From positions 96,465 to 160,464 of the forward strand of contig NZ_JAVFCB010000008.1 in NCBI RefSeq assembly GCF_030865425.1: a stretch of 64,000 bases of DNA. The letters are read 5' to 3'. The notes beneath the pieces are model-generated. The model worked only from the letters and a program-made list of their open reading frames with translations, did no database searches and was not told where the DNA came from. The position numbers and the translations under genes are program-made. Positions 52,420 through 60,976 of this stretch are shown piece after piece (positions within the stretch are counted from its first letter, which is position 1; each line of letters begins with the position of its first letter). The DNA is from Microbacterium capsulatum. Its GTDB lineage: Bacteria > Actinomycetota > Actinomycetes > Actinomycetales > Microbacteriaceae.

Positions 52420-52448
52420 AATGCCCCCGGGGATACCCCGGGGGCATT
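52420..52448 (+). terminator. Rho-independent terminator after the permease
   Basis: A 13-bp perfect stem AATGCCCCCGGGG / CCCCGGGGGCATT with the three-base loop ATA, followed by TCTTCT. It may also serve the convergent amidohydrolase gene. Confidence 0.88.
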
Positions 52449-52478
52449 TCTTCTGCGCCGTGTCCGTCGCGCAGTGTC

Positions 52479-52532
52479 GCTCGCGTGGCTCGCGTGGCTC
52501 GCGTGGCTCGCGTGGCTCGCGTGGCTCGCGTG
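52479..52532. repeat. Minisatellite: six units of GCTCGCGTG
   Basis: Six perfect tandem 9-bp units, then a degenerate GCGCGCGGC. They lie between the terminator and the stop codon of the convergent amidohydrolase gene. Confidence 0.9.
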
Positions 52533-52545
52533 GCGCGCGGCGCGA

Positions 52546-53973
52546 TCACCCCACGGGCACGCGCGCGGCGGGACGCGTCACGCCCGGGCGCTCCGAGAAC
52601 GGCGCCTGACCCACGAACCGGCCTACCGGGCCCGGATCCGCGAACGCCCCCTCGTCGACGACGACGCGCCCGGCGCTGACGACGTAGCGCGCCCAGCCGC
52701 CGAGCTCCAGGCCCTCGAACGGCGTGAAGTCGCTGTCCTGGTGCAGGTCCTCGGCGTGCACGACGCGGCGCTCCTCCGGGTCGAACAGCACGAGGTCGGC
52801 GTCGAAGCCCACGGCGACGACGCCCTTGCGGTGCAGACCGTTCACCCGGGCCGGGGTCGCGGAGAACATCGCGACGAAGTCCTCGATCGGCTGCTCCTCC
52901 TGGATGACCATCGCCGTGTAGCCGGCGGCCATCCGGGTCTCGGCGCCGGGGAGACCGTGCGGCATGTGCCGCACGTCGTCGCTGTGCTCGCGCTTCTGCG
53001 CGAGGTCGTAGCTGGTGTGGTCGGAGGAGAGCGTGTCGACCAGGCCGCGGCGCACCCGCTCGCGCAGGCCCGCGACGTCCTCCGCGCTGCGCATCGGCGG
53101 GCAGCAGGCGAACATCTCCGGCGACGCCGAGGAGTACACCGAGTCGTCGCGCAGCAGGTAGTGCGGGCAGATCTCGGAGTAGGCGTGCATGCCGCGGGCG
53201 CGCGCGGCGGCGACCGCGTCGACGGCGTCGGGCGTGGACTGGTGCACGAAGTACACGGGGGATCCGGTGTACTCGGCGATCGCGAGGATCTCGCGCACCG
53301 AGGCGTCCTCGCTGATCCGCGGGCGGGACTCGTGGAGGTGCGCGATGCCCACCTGACCGCGGTCGGCGCACGCGGCGGTGCGGTCGACGATGATGCCGTC
53401 ATGCTCGGAGTGGATGTAGGCGAGCCCGTCCAGCCGTGCCATCTCGTGCATCACCCGCACGATCGTGTCGTCGTCCGACATCGTCGAGCCGCGGTTGGTG
53501 GTGTACATCTTCACGGAGTGCACGCCGAGCTTCGCCATCTGCTCGAGCTGCGCCGAGGTGGTGTCGTCCCAGGTGATCACGGAACCGTGCAGGGCCACGT
53601 CGCAGCGGGCGCCGTTCTCGGAGATGAGCCGGATCTTGCGCTGCAGAGCGTCGATCGGCCGCTCGCTCGCATCGGCGGGGATCCCGAAGTCGAGGATCGT
53701 CGTGGTGCCGCCGCGCAGCGCCGCGGACGTCGTCGAGGCGTACGTGTCGAGGGAGCGATACTTCCCGGTGACCTGCTCGGCGTGGCAATGCCCGTCGACG
53801 CCGCCCGGGATCGCGATCAGCCCGGTGGCGTCGATCGTGCGCACTGCATCGGGCAGGGCCGTGTCGGGGGCGAGCAGGCCGGCGACCGTGCCGCCCTGGA
53901 CGGCGATCGTGGCGTTCACGGCGCCGTCGGCGTTGACGATGGTCGCGCCCGTGATGAGGAGGTCGAAGATCAT
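52546..53973 (-). CDS. Dihydropyrimidinase/hydantoinase-type cyclic amidohydrolase
   Basis: 475 residues of a two-metal amidohydrolase. Ligand motifs are VDGHCHAEQ (His-x-His), SVKMYTTNRG (the lysine expected to be carboxylated), IHSEHDGI, GIAHLHESRPR and SSDHTSYDL (Asp). It opens cyclic amides such as dihydropyrimidines, hydantoins or allantoin. The chosen ATG (MIFDLLITGATIVN) has GGAG upstream; a longer frame runs through the operator. It has its own promoter with a TTGGGATCCCAA site. Confidence 0.9.
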   Translation of the reverse strand: MIFDLLITGATIVNADGAVNATIAVQGGTVAGLLAPDTALPDAVRTIDATGLIAIPGGVDGHCHAEQVTGKYRSLDTYASTTSAALRGGTTTILDFGIPADASERPIDALQRKIRLISENGARCDVALHGSVITWDDTTSAQLEQMAKLGVHSVKMYTTNRGSTMSDDDTIVRVMHEMARLDGLAYIHSEHDGIIVDRTAACADRGQVGIAHLHESRPRISEDASVREILAIAEYTGSPVYFVHQSTPDAVDAVAAARARGMHAYSEICPHYLLRDDSVYSSASPEMFACCPPMRSAEDVAGLRERVRRGLVDTLSSDHTSYDLAQKREHSDDVRHMPHGLPGAETRMAAGYTAMVIQEEQPIEDFVAMFSATPARVNGLHRKGVVAVGFDADLVLFDPEERRVVHAEDLHQDSDFTPFEGLELGGWARYVVSAGRVVVDEGAFADPGPVGRFVGQAPFSERPGVTRPAARVPVG

Positions 53974-54028
53974 GGAGGACTCCGATCGGGGTCTGCGGAC
54001 AGCGAGGATCAGCACCGATTTCTCGCGA

Positions 54029-54040
54029 TTGGGATCCCAA
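54029..54040. promoter_or_regulatory. GntR operator before the amidohydrolase gene
   Basis: TTGGGATCCCAA, a perfect 12-bp palindrome between the gntR stop and the amidohydrolase start. Confidence 0.75.
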
Positions 54041-54046
54041 GCGACG

Positions 54047-54769
54047 TTAGCTGACCGGGTCCCCCTGGTCAACGGTCTCGCCGGCCGACCCCGGCTCCGC
54101 ATCCGTCCCCTCGTCGAAGAGCAGCTTCATCGTGGCGTTGCGGTACGCGAGCACGTGGGCACGGGCGAGGGTCGCGGCCCATTCGGCGTCGCCCGCCGTC
54201 ACCGCCTCCGCGATGCGGGCGTGCTCGACGACGACGGAGTTCACGTCGGCGACCTGACGGAACAGCCAGTGCAGCCGGCCGAGGATCGGCTCGAGCATGT
54301 GCTCCAGCGCCTCGTTGCCGCTCAGCGCGATGAGCTCGTCGTGGAAACGGGCGTTCGCGGCGTGCGCCGCCTCGATGTCGCCGTCGCGCACCGCCGCCTG
54401 CGCCTCGGCGATGGTCGCGTCGAGATGGTGCTCGGCGCCCTCCGCGACGCGCAGCGCGGCCTCGCGCGTGGCCACGGACTCGAGCGCCTCGCGGATCATG
54501 TAGAGGTCCAGCACCTGGCGCTTGCTGAGCGACGTGACGATGAGACCGCGCGAGGCGAGGGACTCGACGATCCCCTCGCGCTGCAGCACCCGCAGCGCCT
54601 CGCGCACCGGGTGCCGGGAGACGCCGAAGCTCTCCGCGAGGTCGCGCTCGACGAGCCGCTCCCCCGCCGGGAGGCGCCCGTCGAAGATCCGCGCGCGGAT
54701 CTCGTCCGCCACGATGTCGCGCATCGGCACCTGGTGCTGATACAGCCTCTCCGACGCGTTCTTCGCCAT
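54047..54769 (-). CDS. GntR-family regulator (FCD subfamily)
   Basis: 240 residues. The winged helix (IVADEIRARIFDGRLPAGER, DLAESFGVSRHPVREALRVL, LASRGLIVTSLS) is joined to an all-helical FCD ligand domain with metal-site residues in ARFHDELIALSGN and EHARIAEAV. The start with GGGGAGGTGG upstream (54769) is preferred over a longer frame beginning at 54832. It sits among three TGGGATCCC sites, so it is the probable repressor of the local catabolic genes and itself. Confidence 0.92.
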   Translation of the reverse strand: MAKNASERLYQHQVPMRDIVADEIRARIFDGRLPAGERLVERDLAESFGVSRHPVREALRVLQREGIVESLASRGLIVTSLSKRQVLDLYMIREALESVATREAALRVAEGAEHHLDATIAEAQAAVRDGDIEAAHAANARFHDELIALSGNEALEHMLEPILGRLHWLFRQVADVNSVVVEHARIAEAVTAGDAEWAATLARAHVLAYRNATMKLLFDEGTDAEPGSAGETVDQGDPVS

Positions 54770-54822
54770 CGCCACCTCCCCGGGTTCCGCTCCAGAATAT
54801 CCGCGCGCCACGACTCGGAGCG

Positions 54823-54851
54823 TTGACACCAATTTGGGATCCCGTTATCGT
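54823..54851 (+). promoter_or_regulatory. Promoter with GntR operator before the allophanate-hydrolase-like gene
   Basis: TTGACA (54823-54828) and TATCGT (54846-54851) are 17 bp apart. TTTGGGATCCCG (54833-54844) lies in the spacer, the same arrangement as in the NCS1 permease promoter. Being upstream of divergent gntR, it may serve both genes. Confidence 0.72.
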
Positions 54852-54909
54852 CGCTGGACGACGGGAACCCCGTCAGAGACGTGTCCGCAGCCGGAGGAAG
54901 GTGAACGCC

Positions 54910-55290
54910 GTGAAGGTCAGAATGTTCGTGAACGGGCAGGCGATGTCGGGCGGATCGCTCAACGACGCCCTCGCCGAGGCGGAGCTCGTCGGTCGCCGGC
55001 GCACCGCGGCCCGGTACCGGTTCTTCAGTGTGCGGGACGAGTTCCCGGCGCTGTACCCCGTGGAGACCGGCGGTGCGCAGATCTCGGGCGAGATCTACGA
55101 GGTGGAGGACGCGATCCTGCGCGACAAGCTGCTGCCCCGCGAGCCGAAGGAGCTGGAGCTGACCATCATCGAGATGGATGACGGCACCGGATCCCTCTGC
55201 ATGCGCCTGCGCGAGGAGTGGCTCGGCCACGAGGACCTCACCGACATCAGCGAGATCGGTGACTGGAGGCTCGTGCGCGCGAACGCCTGA
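54910..55290 (+). CDS. Allophanate-hydrolase C-domain-like protein (gamma-glutamylcyclotransferase fold)
   Basis: 126 residues from a GTG eight bp after AGGAAGG. The sequence MFVNGQAMSGGSLNDALAEA, RYRFFSVRDEFPALYPV, ISGEIYEVEDAILRDKLLP and LTDISEIGDWR closely follows the small C-terminal domain of allophanate hydrolases, which hydrolyses N-carboxycarbamate in urea/ureide breakdown. Here it stands alone. Its place under the GntR operator supports a role late in ureide nitrogen release. Confidence 0.85.
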   Translation: MKVRMFVNGQAMSGGSLNDALAEAELVGRRRTAARYRFFSVRDEFPALYPVETGGAQISGEIYEVEDAILRDKLLPREPKELELTIIEMDDGTGSLCMRLREEWLGHEDLTDISEIGDWRLVRANA

Positions 55291-55386
55291 GTGAGGCGAG
55301 ACGCATCCCGCGGTTCGGATGAACCTCGGGGGCGCGGGCTCGTCGTTTTCGGCCTTCGAAGGCGGCGCGGATCCGGTGCACAGCGT

Positions 55387-55443
55387 CGGAGATGTTCCGG
55401 AACTTCGGACGGATCGGCGAATTCGGTCCGACGTTCGCGTACA
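55387..55443. repeat. Nested stem-loop repeat element, decayed copy 2
   Basis: Starts CGGAGATGT, continues AACTTCGGACGGATC and CGGTCCGACGTTCGCGTACA. Aligned to the element at 50643 it keeps the order and most bases, but the inner stem has mismatches. Confidence 0.65.
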
Positions 55444-55536
55444 AGTCCGCGCGAAGCGCACGACAGCATGAGGGCGATCCGGGCGACGGGCATGAGGACC
55501 CGGCACCGGCCGGATCCCGACCCTCGGTCCTGCCCG

Positions 55537-56403
55537 TCAGCGCCCGGCGAGCAGCTCTCGCAGCCGCGCGGCCTCGTCCGCCGGCATTGCGTAGCCGTGC
55601 TCCGGGGCGGGGTACGCCCCCGACCGCACCTCGTCGGCGTAGGCGGCGACGCCGTCGATCATGGCGCTGCGCAGCTCGGCGTAGCGCTTGACGAACTTCG
55701 CGGCGCCGCCGTCGTAGATCCCGAGCAGGTCGTGGAACACGAGCACCTGCCCGTCGGTCGCGGAGCCCGCGCCGATCCCGATCACCGGAATCTCGAGCAG
55801 CGGCATGAGCGCGGCGGTGACCTCGCTCGGCACCGCCTCGACGACGAGCAGCGCGCAGCCGGCGTCCTGCAGGGCAAGGGCGCTGTCGATCACGGCGAGC
55901 GCGGCCTCGGCGGTGCGGCCCTGGGCGCGGTAGCCGCCGAGCGAGGTCGCGGTCTGCGGGGTGAGGCCGACGTGCCCGACGACGGGGATCCCCGCCGCGA
56001 CGAGGGCCCGGGCGCGGTCGACGGAGGTGCCGCCGCGCTCGATCTTGACGAGGTCGCAGCCGGTCTCCTTGACGAAGCGCTGGGCGGTGGCGATCGCGTC
56101 GGCGTCGGAGGCCTCGTACGACCCGAACGGCAGGTCGGCGACGAGCAGCGGACGGGTCAGCCCGCGCCGCACGGCCTTGGTGAGCATGATCATCTCGTCG
56201 ACCGTGACCGGCACGGTGCTGTCGTAGCCGAGCACGGTCATCGCGGCCGAGTCGCCGACGAGCACCATGTCGACGTCGGCGGCCTCGGCGACCTGCGCGC
56301 CGGGGTAGTCGTAGGCGGTGACCATGACGATCGGCTCGCCGGCGGCCTTCTTCGCGGCGAGGTCGCCGAGCGCGATCGGGCGGCCCGGGGCGTACGCGCT
56401 CAT
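55537..56403 (-). CDS. panB: 3-methyl-2-oxobutanoate hydroxymethyltransferase
   Basis: 288 residues. Makes ketopantoate from 2-oxoisovalerate and methylene-tetrahydrofolate in pantothenate synthesis. Landmarks are [40 protein letters not shown], the metal-site region [13 protein letters not shown] and KIERGG, with VGHVGLTPQ downstream. It overlaps panD by ATGA and is the last gene of the operon. Confidence 0.96.
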   Translation of the reverse strand: MSAYAPGRPIALGDLAAKKAAGEPIVMVTAYDYPGAQVAEAADVDMVLVGDSAAMTVLGYDSTVPVTVDEMIMLTKAVRRGLTRPLLVADLPFGSYEASDADAIATAQRFVKETGCDLVKIERGGTSVDRARALVAAGIPVVGHVGLTPQTATSLGGYRAQGRTAEAALAVIDSALALQDAGCALLVVEAVPSEVTAALMPLLEIPVIGIGAGSATDGQVLVFHDLLGIYDGGAAKFVKRYAELRSAMIDGVAAYADEVRSGAYPAPEHGYAMPADEAARLRELLAGR

Positions 56404-56792
56404 GCGCCCGCCTCGGTGAGCAGCTTGTCGACCTCGGCGTCGACCTGGATGATCCCGTTCGCCCGGTCGACGTGCACGACGGTCGGCACGTAGTCGGCGA
56501 GGTCCTCGCGCGAGTAGTCGGCGTAGGAGATGACGATGATCGTGTCGCCGGTGTGCACGAGGCGGGCGGCGGCGCCGTTGACCTGGATGATGCCGGATCC
56601 GCGCTCCCCGGCGATCGTGTACGTCTCGAAGCGCGATCCGTTGTCGACGTCGACGATGTGCACCTGCTCGTGCGGCAGGATGTCGGCGGCCTCGAGCAGG
56701 TCGAGGTCGACGGTGATGGATCCGACGTAGTGCAGATCGGATCCGGTGATCGTCGCGCGGTGGATCTTCGACTTCAGCATGGTGCGTCGCAT
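56400..56792 (-). CDS. panD: Aspartate 1-decarboxylase proenzyme
   Basis: 130 residues. Converts aspartate to beta-alanine. The self-cleavage site Gly-Ser appears in [12 protein letters not shown], giving the pyruvoyl prosthetic group at the Ser; the nearby [14 protein letters not shown] and the active-site [16 protein letters not shown] fit the family. An internal ATG (MLKSKIH) is the other possible start. It overlaps panC (TGATG) and panB (ATGA). Confidence 0.96.
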   Translation of the reverse strand: MRRTMLKSKIHRATITGSDLHYVGSITVDLDLLEAADILPHEQVHIVDVDNGSRFETYTIAGERGSGIIQVNGAAARLVHTGDTIIVISYADYSREDLADYVPTVVHVDRANGIIQVDAEVDKLLTEAGA

Positions 56793-57643
56793 CAGGCGCT
56801 CGCTCTCAGGAGGTGGTTGTCGATGAGTCGGGCGGCGCCGACCCGGGCCGCGACGGCGAGGAGTGCGTCGCGGTCGAGGCGGGTCACCGGGGTCAGGTCT
56901 TCGGCGTCGCGGAGTTCGAGGTACTCGGGGGCGATGCCCGCGTCCTCGAGGATCCGGGTCGCCGCGGCTTCGATGGCTGCGCCGTCGCGCTCGCCCTTGT
57001 CGACCGCGGCCTCCGCCGCGTCCAGCGCCCGGTTCAGCGCCGTGGCCTGCCGCCGGGCGGCGGGCTCGAGGTAGACGTTGCGCGAGCTCATCGCGAGCCC
57101 GTCGGCCTCGCGGACGATGGGGCAGGCCTCGATCCGCACGTCGAGGTTCAGGTCGCGCACGACCCGACGGACGACGAGCACCTGCTGCGCATCCTTCTGC
57201 CCGAAGTAGGCGACGTCGGGCGCGACGATCCCGAACAGCTTCGTGACGACGGTCGCGACGCCGTCGAAGTGGTGTGCGCCGCGGGCGGCGCCGTCGAGCA
57301 CGTCGGTGATGCCGGCGACGTGGATGTTCGTGGCGAAGCCGTCGGGGTAGATCTCGGCGGGCTCGGGCGCGAAGAGGAGGTCGACGCCCTCTTGTTCCGC
57401 CAGGGTCGCGTCGCGCTCCTCGTCGCGAGGGTAGGAGCTGAGGTCCTCGTTGGGGCCGAACTGGGTCGGGTTGACGAAGAGGGAGACGACGACGAGGTCG
57501 TTGTTCCTCCGGGCCTCGCGCATGAGGCTGAGGTGGCCCTCGTGGAAGGCGCCCATGGTCGGGACGAGGCCGACGGACTGGTCGTTGCGCTTCGCCTCGC
57601 GCACGGCGGCACGGATCTCGGCGATCGTGCGGACGATCCTCAT
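56792..57643 (-). CDS. panC: Pantothenate synthetase
   Basis: 283 residues. Joins pantoate and beta-alanine with ATP. It has the adenylation signature [20 protein letters not shown], then [25 protein letters not shown] and the KMSKS-like MSSRNVYL. The ATG overlapping the DUF2520 stop (ATGA) is chosen over an upstream in-frame ATG at 57688. Confidence 0.96.
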   Translation of the reverse strand: MRIVRTIAEIRAAVREAKRNDQSVGLVPTMGAFHEGHLSLMREARRNNDLVVVSLFVNPTQFGPNEDLSSYPRDEERDATLAEQEGVDLLFAPEPAEIYPDGFATNIHVAGITDVLDGAARGAHHFDGVATVVTKLFGIVAPDVAYFGQKDAQQVLVVRRVVRDLNLDVRIEACPIVREADGLAMSSRNVYLEPAARRQATALNRALDAAEAAVDKGERDGAAIEAAATRILEDAGIAPEYLELRDAEDLTPVTRLDRDALLAVAARVGAARLIDNHLLRASA

Positions 57644-58392
57644 GCGGGGTTCTCCGTTCTGGCGGCGAGCGCCCGGGTGCTGTCGCACAGCTCGTCGAAG
57701 AGGGGGATCAGGTCGGGATCGTCGTCGGCGATCGCGGCTCGCTGGCGGGCGACGGTCTCTTCGTCGCCGCGGGCGATCGGCCCGGTGAGCGCTTCCGCGG
57801 CGCCGCGGTCGACCCAGTTCTCGACGGTCTGCCGCACGAGCGGCGCAAGGAGCTCGCGCGCCTCGTCGGGGTGGATCCCGGCGGATCCGGCGACCTGCTC
57901 GGCCGCATCGAGCACCGCGAGAAGCAGGTTCGAGGCGATCGACGCCGACGCGTGGTACGCCCGGCGCTGCCGCCCGTGGACACGGAACGGTAGCGCCCCG
58001 AGCGCCCTCGCGAGCTGCTCGGCCATGTCGAGCGCGTCGATGTCGCGCCCGTCGATCGCGGCGCCGATGCCGTGGAAGACGGTCGCCGGCTCGGATCCGG
58101 TGAAGGTCTGCAGCGGGTGGACGCTGAAGTCGACGTCGTCGAGGCCCGTCGCTCCGGAGGCGTGGCCGATGAGGCGGGCGTGGGGGCGGGCTACGTCTGC
58201 GGCACCGGGAATCGCGGCGTCGGGGACGGCGAGGAGTGCGACGTCGGCGTCGGGGATGCTCTCACCGCGACGGATCGGGCCTGTCACGTCGAGCCCGGCC
58301 TCTTCGAGGGCGCGTGCGAGCACGGTGCCGAGGCGTCCCGCGCCGATGACGGCGACGCTCGTTCCAGGGGGCAGGAGGGGTGCGGAGTTCAT
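57640..58392 (-). CDS. Rossmann-fold DUF2520 oxidoreductase-like protein, first gene of the pan operon
   Basis: 250 residues. The dinucleotide-binding motif [20 protein letters not shown] opens the protein and the DUF2520 helical domain (HPLQTFTG, then [20 protein letters not shown]) closes it. The fold resembles ketopantoate reductase, and its position before panC invites the idea that it supplies that missing step. No panE is seen here. That function is not established. Confidence 0.88.
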   Translation of the reverse strand: MNSAPLLPPGTSVAVIGAGRLGTVLARALEEAGLDVTGPIRRGESIPDADVALLAVPDAAIPGAADVARPHARLIGHASGATGLDDVDFSVHPLQTFTGSEPATVFHGIGAAIDGRDIDALDMAEQLARALGALPFRVHGRQRRAYHASASIASNLLLAVLDAAEQVAGSAGIHPDEARELLAPLVRQTVENWVDRGAAEALTGPIARGDEETVARQRAAIADDDPDLIPLFDELCDSTRALAARTENPA

Positions 58393-58554
58393 TGTTGGAC
58401 CCAGGCCGAGTTCGGGCGGCGAGGTTGGGTCGAGTATCCGCCTCCGAGGGGATCCAGTCCAAATCGCGGATCAAAATGGAAAGGATGCTGTGCTATATAT
58501 TGCGCACTATACGCGTGCGTAGCCTACTTATCTGTGCAATTCGATCTAGCGGAC

Positions 58555-59397
58555 TCAGCAGCCGGCGGCGCCCGGCCGCTCGCCGCAGGTGTTCTGGACG
58601 AGCGCGGTGCGGGCGGTGACGACGCGGATGGTCTGGCTGGCCGGCGGGCCGGCGAGGGTGCCCGAGATCGTCTGCCAACCTGCACCGAGATCGATGTCTG
58701 CGATGTAGGTCGTGGTCACCGTGGCCGTATAGGTGCCGGGCGCCTTGTATACGTGGCTCGTGTCCGTCGGGGTGAACTGCGGCTGGGCGGCGGTCCACGG
58801 GGTGCCGGGCGAGGGGCTCGTGCGCTTTTCGCCGTCGCCGTAGTCGAACAGGTGGGAGACCGCCGTGAATCGGACAGTGAGGGCACGGCCGAGGACCGAG
58901 CCGGGGACGCTCTCCGTGCGAGCCGTGCTGAGGAAGTTCGCGGGTAGCCCGACCACGGCGATATTGCTCGGCTCTGCACTGAGGGTCGCGCCAGTTGGAA
59001 CGAAACGCGCGAGGTCGCTGATCGTGATGGTCCGGCCCGGGGCAGCAGCGGTTTCGAGCACAGTGTCATCGCGCATCGCACTGCAATCCAGATTCGCGTT
59101 GATCACTCGGCAATCGTCGATGCCATCATCGCGAGGCGGCGCGGGGGCTGGAGTCCGCTCGGTTGCGGTGCCACCGGAATCGTTGTCGTTGACGACACCT
59201 GCATTAGTGGTTCCACCTAGATCAGTGGTTTGGCTCCCACTCACCGTCAGATTCTTTCCGTCGGTGCTCGCATCAACTTTTGAACCCGAGGCCGCCGCAT
59301 TCGGGTCATACTGCCCACCGTCGGGTTGCCCAGCGCCGATGAAGATCAACGACGCAAGCACTGGCACGACGGCCACGCTCCGAATCGCAAAGGTCAA
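58555..59397 (-). CDS. Secreted PKD-like domain protein
   Basis: About 280 residues from a TTG overlapping the upstream stop (TTGA). An N-terminal hydrophobic segment (AVVPVLASLIFIGAG) acts as signal peptide, followed by a Ser/Thr/Gly-rich linker. The C-terminal part HLFDYGDGEKR, TDTSHVYKAPGTYTATVTTT has the PKD-fold signature. It likely functions at the cell surface with the lipoprotein encoded just upstream. Confidence 0.78.
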   Translation of the reverse strand: MTFAIRSVAVVPVLASLIFIGAGQPDGGQYDPNAAASGSKVDASTDGKNLTVSGSQTTDLGGTTNAGVVNDNDSGGTATERTPAPAPPRDDGIDDCRVINANLDCSAMRDDTVLETAAAPGRTITISDLARFVPTGATLSAEPSNIAVVGLPANFLSTARTESVPGSVLGRALTVRFTAVSHLFDYGDGEKRTSPSPGTPWTAAQPQFTPTDTSHVYKAPGTYTATVTTTYIADIDLGAGWQTISGTLAGPPASQTIRVVTARTALVQNTCGERPGAAGC

Positions 59398-59933
59398 CAA
59401 TGGTCCGCGGCCATCTGTGAGTCCGTGATTATTAGGGATCGCTTCTCTTGTGCGAACTCGATCGCGAGTTCAACCCTGGGCTTTCGGTCGGCTGGGGTGA
59501 TGTCCTGACCACCAGCATTCAACAAGCGTGTTTCGGAGACGTCGATGCAGACCTTGCCACGGACAAGTGCCGTCGGAGGGCGCATCACCGAATCCACACC
59601 CTCAAAGCTCAACACGCGGGTATCACCGCTGACCGTGGTCCCCTCAGCTTTGCGATTGCGAACTGAGTTCGTGTCGAATTCCAGCGCCTTGCCTCCGAGG
59701 AGGTCCTGCGGCCGAGCTCCAGCATCACCCGCGTTGCGGGAGTTCAGCGCATCCACATACTCCCGGTACACCTGCTCCGCGGCCTTGAACGCATCCGCCT
59801 CGCTCGTGAACAGCGGGGTCGGAGACGGCTTCGGATCCGGGCCGGGGGTGCAGCCAGCGAGCGCGACGGCCACCGCGAGCAGACCGGCGGCAAGACCGGT
59901 ACGGACAGCGGTGCGACGTGGCGAAGGGATCAC
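59394..59933 (-). CDS. Secreted lipoprotein, function unknown
   Basis: 179 residues. The signal peptide ends in the lipobox VALAGC, followed by a Pro-rich spacer. The mature part begins SEADAFKAAEQVYREYVDAL and resembles actinobacterial NTF2-like lipoproteins. Its stop overlaps the PKD-like gene, forming a two-gene envelope operon. Confidence 0.8.
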   Translation of the reverse strand: MIPSPRRTAVRTGLAAGLLAVAVALAGCTPGPDPKPSPTPLFTSEADAFKAAEQVYREYVDALNSRNAGDAGARPQDLLGGKALEFDTNSVRNRKAEGTTVSGDTRVLSFEGVDSVMRPPTALVRGKVCIDVSETRLLNAGGQDITPADRKPRVELAIEFAQEKRSLIITDSQMAADHC

Positions 59934-59996
59934 GCCTTCACCGTAACCGCAACCCTGGGCGCGGCGTCGGGGTTATCCACAGGCGCTCGCACCGCC

Positions 59997-60404
59997 TCAC
60001 TCGATCTCGCGCCGGGAGCTCGCCGACTCGATACCACTGAGCACCTTGTCATCGCTGCGGCGTCGAACGGCCGAACGATAGGACCTGGTGATCTCGTGTG
60101 CGACGAGGTCGGTGAGATAGCTCCACGGATCCTCGGTCACCATGAGCCAGGTGTGCTTGGCGCCATAGGCCTCTTCCTCGAGGATCTCCAGCGCGACGGC
60201 GGCGACGCCGCGAGGATCGATCACCGCTCCGACATCGGCGAGCACGCGGCGCACCACCTCGGGAACGATGCGGTTCGCGGCCTCGCGACGGAAATGAACA
60301 CGATCCGCGTCGTCGACGTCACGACCGGCGTCGAAGATCCCGCCGGAGCGGAGTGCGATGAGAAAGGTACGGAGCTGGTCGTTGCTCCAGGCGCGTTCGG
60401 GCAT
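59997..60404 (-). CDS. Hypothetical helical protein
   Basis: 135 residues. Mostly helical with ANRIVPEVVRRVLADVGAVI, AALEILEEEAYGAKH-like sequence and a basic C-terminus (ITRSYRSAVRRRSDDK). No secretion signal. I do not recognise the family; the arrangement superficially recalls a sigma region 2, but this is weak. Confidence 0.65.
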   Translation of the reverse strand: MPERAWSNDQLRTFLIALRSGGIFDAGRDVDDADRVHFRREAANRIVPEVVRRVLADVGAVIDPRGVAAVALEILEEEAYGAKHTWLMVTEDPWSYLTDLVAHEITRSYRSAVRRRSDDKVLSGIESASSRREIE

Positions 60405-60976
60405 GGTCGGTCCTGTCGTATGTCGAGTCGAACGATGACAAGTGACGGGCCGGGTGAACGGCCCGCCGCTACGGCTGCGACGTCAGTCGCCCCGGTAGCA
60501 CTCGAACGATTCCGACCGCTTCCGAAGCACGTCGATCAGCGCCGGCGCGGGCGCTGATCGGGATCCGAATGCACGACATAGGAGATCGACCATAGAACTG
60601 CCGACCCGGACCGTCAAGAGGACGCACAGGATCCGTTCGCCGAGAGCCGATGTCACAATGGCGCCGGAGTCTCGGAGATGGATTTCGCGGCCGCCCGGCG
60701 GGTGGGAGCAGCGAAATCCATCCTCACGGCGGGCACGAACACCCTCGGAGATGGATTTCGCGGCCGCCAGGCCGGTGAGAGCAGCGAAATCCATCTCCGG
60801 GCCGCGCCGGGATCCGCGCCTCCGGGCCGCGCCGGGATCCGGGCCTGCCGGCCGCGCGCCCCGGGGGAGCCCGACCCCGTCCGGCACCACCCCCACCCGC
60901 ACCACCCCCGCGGATCCACCCCACCATCCGCCGGTAGACTGGACGGGCCCCGCCTCCCCTCGCTCCAGGAGCCCGC
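60405..60976. other. 572-bp intergenic region before purL
   Basis: No convincing gene. It holds a strong hairpin GATCAGCGCC (60534-60543) / GGCGCTGATC (60550-60559), the two GGATTTCGC stem-loop repeats at 60674-60799, a 21-bp direct repeat TCCGGGCCGCGCC... at 60796 and 60821 (period 25), and near its end a possible purL -10 (TAGACT, 60934-60939). Confidence 0.6.
60674..60799. repeat. Two tandem REP-like stem-loops
   Basis: The second copy has perfect 16-bp arms CGGAGATGGATTTCGC (60746-60761) and its inverse (60784-60799) around a 22-bp loop. The first (60674-60725) is the same element with a slightly decayed outer arm. They lie in direct orientation 72 bp apart. Confidence 0.88.

Noticed and set aside
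52479-52532. 9-bp tandem repeat as a CRISPR or origin iteron set
   Set aside because: There are no spacers, and no replication gene is nearby; it is a simple minisatellite.
52474-54054. 526-residue plus-strand frame opposite the amidohydrolase gene
   Set aside because: Starts inside the minisatellite and has antisense composition; the minus-strand enzyme has all metal ligands.
60483-60905. Minus-strand frame of 140 codons in the purL upstream region
   Set aside because: It runs through the palindromic repeats and has no conserved-looking segment; only the last 30 residues look protein-like, which is too little to support a gene.
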